This document shows positions 56,449 through 64,000 of a DNA stretch of 64,000 nt, in pieces (the first letter of the stretch is position 1; every line of letters starts with the position of its first letter). The position numbers and the translations under genes were made by a program. Under the pieces are notes generated by a model. It was not told where the DNA came from and ran no database searches. It saw only the letters and a program-made list of their open reading frames with translations. Source of the stretch: Budorcas taxicolor (taxonomy: Eukaryota; Chordata; Mammalia; Artiodactyla; Bovidae); the NCBI RefSeq assembly GCF_023091745.1, contig NC_068920.1:123536622-123600621 (forward strand), in the 5' to 3' direction.

Positions 56449-57099
56449 CGTAAGTGCTTAATAAAATCTGTGTTCATTTAACTTGCAGTATTGAGTTCAG
56501 TGTTCACAGTGCATTTATTGGAAGATTTAAATTTCTCAGTTGTATCATGTTGCATATACACTCTTTTGCATTCATAGTATGAAACTGTTACTGTACTTTG
56601 AACTGTTTCCATGACTGCAGCATTTCATAAGTAGGTACCATAGCATTAGTGTTTGTGACATCATTGTGATTTGTGTAGTTATTTTACTCTGGTCGAGAGA
56701 AATGTGGATTAGAGTTTTATCTTTATTTCTTTTCCTTTCTTTCTTCTTTTATTAGTTTTTTAATCAAAACTGCCAAGCAAACACCGATTCCTCAAAGAAA
56801 GAAATACACATTTGCCTTTCCTTGCTACAAGTTGGAACACAAAAATGTTACGGCAAAGTAAAAGTATGCAGTTTCAGTTTTATGGTCGAATCCCTCTGTC
56901 CACAGCATCAGGGAAGCACTTCCTTGAAGTTAGTACAGGAATATGTTTTCACAACTTAGCAATAAACTGAATTTCTTTAAAGGAGCTTTTATTTTTCCCC
57001 TACTACTTCAATTATAAAACTGGAGATGTAGACTCATAAAAGGGGGAAAAATCAATGATAGACTAAGTTTAAATATTTGACAAGGAAGTAATTTAAGAC
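56449..57099. other. no gene or recognised repeat
   Basis: AT-rich; pyrimidine-rich at 56722-56756. Nothing identified. Confidence 0.4.
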
Positions 57100-57775
57100 T
57101 GGTCCAACAGAGACCAGACACTCTTTATAGGAGAATAAATGTAAACGATTAATAACATAAAAAGTTCAACTTCACTAAAAAAGAAATGCAAATTGAAATG
57201 CGATATCATTTCTGCATATCAAGTTGACAAAATTAGATATTCTTCAGTGTTGGTAAGGGTGCCTTGAAATACATTTGCAGGCATCACTGTTTGAAATGTA
57301 ACTTGACATAAGCATTATAGAAATCAATTTAGCAAAATGTATTAAGAATTAAAAAGAATTCACATCCTTTTTGACTCAGTAATTTCTCTTTTATAAATAT
57401 ATTATAAAGTAAGTTATTAAAAAATCTGTACTAATAAATATGTCCAAAGATGTTTGTCGCATTGTTATTTATGGTGGTGTTGTTTAGTCACTAAGTGGTG
57501 TGTGACTCTTTTGCCGTCCTGTGGACTGTAACCCTGCAAGGTTCCTCTGTCCATGGGATTTCCCAGGCAAGAATTCTGGAGTGGGTTGCCATTTCCTTCT
57601 CCAGGGGATCTTCCCAGATCCAGGATTGAACCCGCATCTCCTGCACTGGCAGGCAGATTCTTTACCAGTGAGCCACCAGGGAAGCTATTATTCATAATAG
57701 TCGAATATTAACAAGAATTTAAATATTCAACAGTAGGAAATTGATTAAGTACACCATGGTGAATATACCTTCCTA
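57100..57775 (+). repeat. old L1/HAL1-like ORF2-end remnant, split by Bov-tA
   Basis: 'agttcaacttcactaaaaaagaaatgcaaattgaaatg', 'tatcatttctgcatatcaagttgacaaaatt' and 'tgtcgcattgttatttatgg' then, after the SINE, 'taggaaattgattaagtacaccatggtg'. This is the sense order of old LINE-1 ORF2 3' ends. Confidence 0.5.
57475..57688 (-). mobile_element. Bov-tA SINE
   Basis: Minus-strand head and Bov-A body. A one-mismatch duplication flanks it (TTATTTAT at 57465-57472, TTATTCAT at 57688-57695). Confidence 0.95.
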
Positions 57776-58094
57776 ACCAAGATTTTGTGGTGCCAAGACT
57801 AACAGGATTGCAGCAACCCAGACATTGATGAATAAGAATCATTTAGGTGCCCCAGCACCTTCTGAGATGAATCATCTGTAGGTTTAGAAAGCTCACATGT
57901 GATTCTTGTTTAAAACTAAAATTGAGAACAATGGATATATAATATGATGCTACTGTTAGACCTGCCAGCTTCTCAACCATTTTCCACAGCAAATGTTAAT
58001 TTACTGAATTACTTTTTTGCCTTACATTGAATAATTATACCAAAAACAGACATGTAACATTTGCAGTAGGGAGATCATTCTCTAGATTATCCCT
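57776..58094. other. no gene; possible MER5 trace
   Basis: 'atctgtaggtttagaaagctcacatgtgattct' near 57878-57905 hints at an antisense MER5, too diverged to call. Confidence 0.35.
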
Positions 58095-58325
58095 AAGAGC
58101 TGGGATGGGCTTCCCTGGTGGTTCAGAGGGTAAAGAATTCGCCTTCAATGAGGGAGATCTGGGTTCGCTCCTTGTGTTGGGAAAATCCCCTGGAGAAGGG
58201 CATGGCAACCCACTCCAGTATTCTTGCCTGGAGAATCCCCATGGACAGAGGAGCCTGGCAGGCTCTATGGGATTGCAAAGAGTTGGACACAACTGAGCGA
58301 CTAAGCATAGCACAAGAGCTGGGAT
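58095..58325 (+). mobile_element. Bov-tA SINE with 12-bp TSD
   Basis: Forward head 'gggcttccctggtggttcag' with a one-base-changed B box (GGTTCGCTCCT), then a Bov-A body with a small internal deletion after 'ggcaggct'. The duplication AAGAGCTGGGAT is at 58095-58106 and 58314-58325. Confidence 0.97.
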
Positions 58326-58519
58326 ATCATCATTTCCTGTGAGAATGGCACCTGACTCATAAAGCTTGGTGGATATTATTGAAGGAATGAGTAAGTGGGC
58401 AGTGGTTCCTGTGGCCTGCATATCTGTACTCTAATGGTTGGTTTCTATACTGCTTATTGTTAGATGAGAAAATGTTTGATTCCCCCAAATACAGGTTTTA
58501 TTGGGTTAGTCATTTGTTT
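58326..58519. other. no gene or recognised repeat
   Basis: Nothing identified. Confidence 0.35.
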
Positions 58520-58990
58520 TTAGGTATTATTTTGATTATGTCAGTCAGAATCCTGGCAAGAAATAGTGGAAACTTCAAGCTAGGAATTTACAAAGTGGAT
58601 CACAAAGGTGCAAGCTGAGTTACCAAAAGCCAACCAGAGGGAGTGTGGCACACTGGGAAGTAGCAGTGGGGAGCTTGGTTACCTCCGGGGTTAAGGGGCA
58701 AGAGAAGAGCACTATGGGACATGACGCAGGTCCATGGAGAGGACTGGCTGATGGGAGCTGAAGGCTAGGAGAACTCAGCCAAACCAGGGCCACCTGCAGG
58801 AAGGGGCGGCAGGAACAGGTGCTTGGCTTTTACTCTCCGCCTCCTGCTCATGGTTTCTGTGGCTCTAACCCAGCTGAAAGTTAGAGGACTGGTTAGCCCT
58901 TGGTGTCGCCCATATATGTCAGCCTCTTGGCACACAGAAGTGAGGAGGGAAGAGTGGAAAAGGCATCAAGAGTCACAGGGGAAGACACCC
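58520..58990. repeat. possible ancient interspersed repeat, unnamed
   Basis: 'gtcagaatcctggcaagaaa' and the purine-rich body resemble an old mammalian (possibly LTR-type) repeat. Low certainty. Confidence 0.25.
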
Positions 58991-59589
58991 AGCCAAAGGA
59001 TAGAACTGTGATGGATAACATGGAAGCAGTTCTTGCTTTTTGGTCTTTTTACCCTCAACCCTATTGGGTGGGTGGATGAATCAGGTTCTGGCAGGTCCTT
59101 AGTCTTAGAATCATAACACAGACCACAGAGAAGGGAGGAAGCAGCATTTTTTCACCCTTGACTTGCTTGTCAAAGCATTAAGATTTTAGGTGGATAATAT
59201 CTGTAAGAGACAGAAGTTACAAGTCATTTTGTGTAAGGAAAACCACATACAGAGCTTTCACTTGCCAATGGATGTGTTCTGCTGAAAGCTCCAATTGGAT
59301 GTGGTTGTCTTTTTGGCCTTTTATGCCTAGAGACATCCTCTGGGCACACAGCACATAAGCAGCAGGCACTAAGAATGTAGAGCACCATTTCCTCCCCCAG
59401 TGGGAACACTGCCTTTAGGAATACAGCACACAGATCTGAGAGCATCTCGTTTCTGCTTTTTTGGACATAATGCTCATGTGTTTTGTTGGTGGATAGTATA
59501 GTCATGCCCAGAGGTTGTCTCCTATTTTCAGCAATACTAGAGGTTTTGAGTAGGGGAAAGCCAGGAGAAGACCAAGAGGGTCTTTGTGG
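58991..59589. other. no gene or recognised repeat
   Basis: Nothing identified. Confidence 0.4.
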
Positions 59590-59777
59590 TCATTGTGGTT
59601 CAGTTGCTAAGTCCTGTGTGACTTTTTTGCAGCCCCATGGTCTGTAGCCTGCCAGGCTCCTCTGTCCATGGGATTTCCCAGGCAAGAATACTAGGGGATC
59701 TTCATGACCCAGGGATTGAACCTTCTCTCCGGCATTGGCAGGTACCTTCTTCACCACTCAGCCACCAAGGAAAGCCC
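59590..59777 (-). mobile_element. Bov-tA SINE with internal deletion
   Basis: Minus-strand head and body. About 28 bases between 'ggcaagaatact' and 'aggggatcttc' are missing. Confidence 0.93.
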
Positions 59778-61288
59778 CAAGGGATTCTTTAACTACATAA
59801 TGAGGAATAAAGAAATCAAAATAGTCGTTTCCTGCAGGATCTAGATTTACCCAGAAACGACCTGGGGATAGCCAGGGTCTTTTAAGGAACACAGTGTGAT
59901 ATGATAACCCTTTGAAACAGGTAGGGGCATCACTGCAGCTTACAGTCGTCTGGGATCCTGACTCAGGCTCACATGCGTCTCAGGTGAGCAGCTTAATTCC
60001 TGGGCTGTACACAGTGGCTTGGAATTGCATAAAAATCTACAGGAAGATTCAAATGAAGTGGTACTTGAACTCTGCCTTACAGGCATGTGGGGAGTAGTCT
60101 GTTGGCCAGGAGGCAAGAGTGTCAAAATAAATAGCGGAATGAAGGCCATTTTTATGAATTTTATTTCCAGTGCATCTTACACATTAGATGACTAACGCCC
60201 CCTGTGAACTTCTGCAAGTGGAACCAAAACTGTTTAATGAACAAGTGACTTTTAGTGCTTTATTTTCATCTAGAGCTTCATTTGAAACAGATCATCATTA
60301 GCTTTATGGTTTTAATTGTGTTGAAATTCCTTGTTGTAACCTATTACTTTATAGCATTAGTCCATTAACCTGGGTGCCATGGAGCATAGTTTTAGAGCTT
60401 GTATTTATATCTGGACTAATTGCATGGATGCTTTCAGTATAGAATGAGGTATTTTTCAGATCACCACAGGAAAAATAATTTGAACCCTTTCCCAAACTTC
60501 AGGGTTTGGGATAATAAGAACCAACACACAACACAACAAAACAAAAAGACCCTGCACATGATCCTGAATCTCTCTTGCTTTGAAATACCTACCATTCTAT
60601 CAACAAGGAATTGCAGAATCGTAATTCCCACAGTATGTGATGCTGCCACATGTTTTTCATTTGGCAGTACTGTGGGAAGCACTGGTCTCTGGGCTCCCCA
60701 ATCAAAACCAGGTGGCTAATGGTTACAGACTGGAGGACCATGAGGAAATTGGTGCCTTGCTCATTAGGACACATGGAGATAGAGCATCCAGGCTGCTGGC
60801 CGTGGGCTTAGAAGCTCAAACAAACAAGAATGACCAAGGCCCAGCTCCCCGTGGGGACCTTCGTTAATAACCCAGAAGGTGGCACAGCTGTTAACGCCCT
60901 GTTGACCTGAAGCATTTCTTCCTGGAGTGGGAAAGTGACTGATGGGGACTCTGGCATGTTGAGATCACACAGGGTGTTTTCACTTCTGCTGGAGGAAGGA
61001 ACATTGAAGTTGGAATTAGGCCCTTTGTTACCTCCCAGATGCTCAACAGCAGGGGTGTTTATAATGCCCATCAACCAGGCTTTCCGTTGCACCTGTCGGG
61101 GGACCAGCTGCAGAAAGCAGGTGTATCTGGGGACTGAGAGGACGGGTGACTGTGGAGAATGCTGAGGGCTGCCAGATGTACTCCACTTAAACACCGGGCC
61201 AACAGCTGGGGGACAGGAAAGATGTGGATTTAATTAAAAGTGATGTGCAAATTTGATTATTAATTTTAACCCACTGTGTAAATGTAAT
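59778..61288. other. 1.5 kb with no gene; one arm of a local repeat
   Basis: No coding signature in the overlapping short frames at 60420-61194. The stretch 60390-60475 resembles 61583-61650. Confidence 0.4.
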
Positions 61289-61332
61289 ATATACACATGC
61301 ATGCACACACATGCTCACACACACACATATAT
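61289..61332. repeat. CA-rich simple repeat
   Basis: Imperfect ATACAC/CACACA tract. Confidence 0.8.
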
Positions 61333-62306
61333 TTGTAAGATATGCATTTCACAATAAATCAATGGAATGTGTTGATGTAAGTATGAGATTCACTTTTCAC
61401 CAATTCCATGTACACTGTATTTTGTTCATTGGTCCACACATTGTTCATTACATTTCCATGTCCATTTAAAAAATTTTTCCCCAGGCAGGAGGCTAAAATT
61501 CTGGTTTTGAATGTTTTGCAATCTTTAGAACACCCAGTTGTCAGTTTGAAATAGAGAAATTGAATCAGGCAGCCTCTGAAGCCTGCGTTTACATCTGGAT
61601 TAGTTACATGGACTATTCAGTGTAGGATGGGCAACATTGACCACAGTTGTTTGTATTGTGGATGGTGGACTCTCATGAGATTGGAATAGTCCCTTCATTT
61701 CCCATGTGCTCCCTACAGCAGGAATTAACAGGCAGCAGTACTTCATGAGAAGTGTGAAGCTCAGGGGAGTGTTGATGTCACCTGCCTGGATTCTGTGTAC
61801 AGTGCAAAAGATGTCTAGGGGGCCAAGGAGAACTTTCTATGGCTGGCTTTGTAATAGCCAGTCATAGAAAGGTGGCTGTGTGTGGAGGGTGTGTGGAGGG
61901 TCTTCTCACTTAGCAGTCTGAAGGTATAAGGCTTGGCCCACCACTCAGGAGAGCTGGAAGTGAGAACGCTCTCTATCCTGGAAACAACACCCTTTTTGGT
62001 TTTGAGCAGTGCTTTAAACTGGCACTAGCCAAAGATGATAGTTGCAAAGTTTTGGCATCAGAGCTGAGGGTAAAATCAGAGGATCTGAGAACATTGTCTC
62101 TTGGGGCCTTCAGGAGACTCTCCCACTTGGCTTGGAGTGCCCCAGTGTTCTTTTAGAATGTTGGTTCTTACCGAAGAGCCCCTTGAAACTGTAGGCAGAG
62201 GTTGTGTATGTGTGAATATGTGCATTTTCCTTAGTGGTCTTTCATATGTTGTTTTCTTCGGATCCTTGAAGCTCCCAAAGGAGAAGACTAAAGGAGAATA
62301 GTGTTT
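61333..62306. other. 1 kb with no gene; second arm of local repeat
   Basis: Contains 'tttacatctggattagttacatgga' at 61589-61613, similar to 60403-60426. Otherwise nothing. Confidence 0.4.
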
Positions 62307-62412
62307 CTTTTACTTTTTTAAAACTTTTGGCAGAGCTGCATGGCTTTCGGGATCTCAGTTCCCCACAGTGGAGGTGCGGAGTCCTGACCACTGGACCACC
62401 AGGGAAGTCTCG
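62307..62412 (-). mobile_element. CHR-type SINE, short
   Basis: Reverse: 'aacttttggcagagctgcatggc', 'gggatctcagttccccac', 'gtcctgaccactggaccaccagggaagtct' (62380-62409). Confidence 0.8.
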
Positions 62413-62509
62413 GAGAACAACGTCTCTTAGGTGAACTTTGTCTTAACAGCATCTTATTTCTCTTGAAGAAATTTATTCATAGCAAGAAATAGTAATGATT
62501 AAAGCAACG

Positions 62510-62605
62510 ATGATATCAATAATGGTTAACACTTATAGCATTCATTACATTCCAGACACTGTGCTGAGCACCCTATACATATGTTAGTTCACTTAATAAG
62601 ATGTT
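62510..62605 (-). repeat. MIR/L2-type 3' fragment
   Basis: 'gttaacacttatagcattcattacattccagacactgtgctgagcacc' (62526-62573), then 'atatgttagttcacttaataag'. Confidence 0.58.
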
Positions 62606-62662
62606 TATAATTGTCAGAAACAAAACAGGGTATTGGGCAATAATGAGTAATTATAGGCATGT

Positions 62663-63050
62663 TGAATATAGGTCAAAGAATTGATGCTTTTGAACTGTGG
62701 TGTTGGAGAACTACTCTTGAGAGTCCCTTGGAACTGCAAGGAGATCCAACCAGTCCATCCTACAGGAGATCAGTCCTGGGTGTTCATTGGAAGGACTGAT
62801 GTTGAAGCTGAAACTCCAGTACTTTGGCCACCTGATGCGAAGAGCTGACTCATTTGAAAAGACCCTGCTGCTGGGAAAGATTGAGGGCAGGAGGAGAAGG
62901 AGATGACAGAGGATGAGATGGTTAGATGGCATCACCAACTCAATGGACATGTGTTTGGGTGGACTCTGGGAGTTGGTGATGGACAGGGAGGCCTGGCATG
63001 CTACGGTTCATGGGGTTGCAAAGAGTCGGACACAACTGAACTGAATATAG
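62663..63050 (+). mobile_element. BovB LINE 3' fragment with 9-bp TSD
   Basis: About 370 bases, sense on the plus strand, from 'aaagaattgatgcttttgaac' to 'cggacacaactgaac'. The duplication TGAATATAG is at 62663-62671 and 63042-63050. Confidence 0.97.
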
Positions 63051-63115
63051 ATATTCAAGGGCTTTCCTGCTCTGGTCTTGAATGCCAATCCTTTTCAATA
63101 TTTATTGAAGTCAAT

Positions 63116-63640
63116 ATATTAGTTTTCTTTGCTGGATAACAAATTACCGTAAACCTAGTGGCTTTAAAAAGATGTCCACTTATTTCAGTTTCCATGGGCT
63201 AAAAGTCCAAGGAAAGCTTATTTAGATGATAAAGACACCCTAGGCTGTAATGTAGATGTCTGTTCTGAGGCTTGACTGGGGAAAGATGTACTTACATATT
63301 CCCTCTGATAGTTGGCATGAGTTGTCTTCCCCTTTTCTTGTTGGCTGTTGGCTGGAGGTACTGTTCAGCTACTGCAGGCTGCCTACTATATGACCCTCCT
63401 AGTTTAAAGACAGTTTACTTCTTTAAAGCCAGCAAGGGAGCCTCTCTCTCTGCTGTCTGCTAAGATAAAGTCTCATATGTAACAGCATGGCCATGGGAAA
63501 ACCAGCCTGTGACATATAATGTATTAAGAGAGTGACAGCCCATCACTTGGGACACAGTCTGTGGGTTAGAAGCAAGTCATAGGTTCCATCAAAATGCCAG
63601 GAGAGAGGACTATACATTAGGGTCTTTGTATGTGTGTTGG
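63116..63640 (-). mobile_element. MaLR-like LTR, degraded
   Basis: Reverse order blocks: 'attagttttctttgctggataacaaattacc', 'agtggctttaaaa', 'cttgactggggaaagatg', 'aagccagcaagggagcctctctc', 'agagtgacagcccatcac', 'tagaagcaagtcataggt'. An old LTR-type repeat; the subfamily is not assigned. Confidence 0.42.
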
Positions 63641-63764
63641 CCCCAGCCAACACTGTGTGCTGGTACAGTTTAAGCTAGTTGTTTGAAATATATATATATC
63701 AGGGTGGGGGGCATCATTTTCTACTTTAGCTTTTTGCTTCCAGTCTACAGGGAGCACTGCTGCT

Positions 63765-63945
63765 TCCCAGATGTGCTTTGCACGCCAGGCCGCTGAGCCT
63801 TTGCTCTCAGCTGTGCTCCCAGCCTGCAGTGCCCTCCCATATCCTCTCCATCTGTTACTGCCATTGGCAGACTAAAAGGCTCAGCTCAAATACTGTGGCT
63901 TTCCTGAAACCTTCCCTGATCCTCCCACTCTGTGGGTGGCATGGG
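63765..63945 (+). repeat. L2 LINE 3' fragment
   Basis: Sense L2: 'cagtgccctcccatatcctc', 'taaaaggctcagctcaaatactg', 'cctgaaaccttccctgatc'. Confidence 0.55.
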
Positions 63946-64000
63946 AACCTGTGGTGATACCTTTCCTATAGCAAGGACTTAATTCTGGATTGCATCATTG

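Overview
This is nuclear genomic DNA from a pecoran ruminant, most likely a bovid such as cattle. The evidence is the repeat content: BovB (RTE-type LINE) fragments and the BovB-derived SINEs Bov-tA and BOV-A2, together with cetartiodactyl CHR SINEs and L1 3' ends, over a background of old mammalian repeats (MIR, L2, MER5-type hAT elements, MLT1/MaLR-like LTRs). No functional protein-coding gene, tRNA, rRNA, CRISPR array or bacterial-type operon is supported. All longer open frames are either decayed BovB endonuclease/reverse transcriptase or chance frames inside SINEs. The window reads as intergenic or deep-intronic sequence. I did not find a credible undescribed biological system. What is notable is the history and architecture of the retrotransposon insertions.

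Layout. 0-9.8 kb: sparse ancient repeats, BOV-A2 copies at 3.2 kb and 5.0 kb (the second inside a two-headed tRNA-derived SINE), a local E-box/CpG-rich patch at 6.2 kb, and a 2-kb stretch with nothing recognisable (7.9-9.9 kb). 9.9-18.6 kb: BovB 3' ends at 9.9, 11.7 and 17-18.5 kb. The last is a textbook twin-primed inversion with a target-site duplication (TSD). A small chimeric insertion lies at 11.2 kb. 18.6-30 kb: SINE-rich (BOV-A2 at 20.5 and 26.5 kb; Bov-tA at 20.8, 22.1, 23.8, 24.3 and 27.3 kb). 30-42.4 kb: old L1 and MaLR-like LTRs repeatedly interrupted by BOV-A2, BovB and CHR elements, and two complementary dinucleotide microsatellites at 38.6 kb. 42.5-48.7 kb: an old, degenerate BovB (copy A, plus strand) split by a younger, near-full-length BovB (copy B) that is itself internally inverted. 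The endonuclease part of B reads on the plus strand and the reverse transcriptase part on the minus strand. 48.7-64 kb: L2, MIR and hAT remnants, a BovB 3' end nested inside a hAT element inside an L2 (52-53.8 kb), a perfect 33-bp tandem duplication at 50.9 kb, further Bov-tA copies, and a final BovB fragment at 62.7 kb.

The elements relate as parasites and host: BovB encodes the endonuclease and reverse transcriptase, and Bov-tA/BOV-A2 share its 3' tail and are understood to be mobilised by it. All BovB copies here are broken by frameshifts, stops, 5' truncation or inversion. Repeat family names rest on recognition of consensus features without a database search. Class-level calls for BovB, Bov-tA, BOV-A2 and CHR are secure; older repeats are less so.
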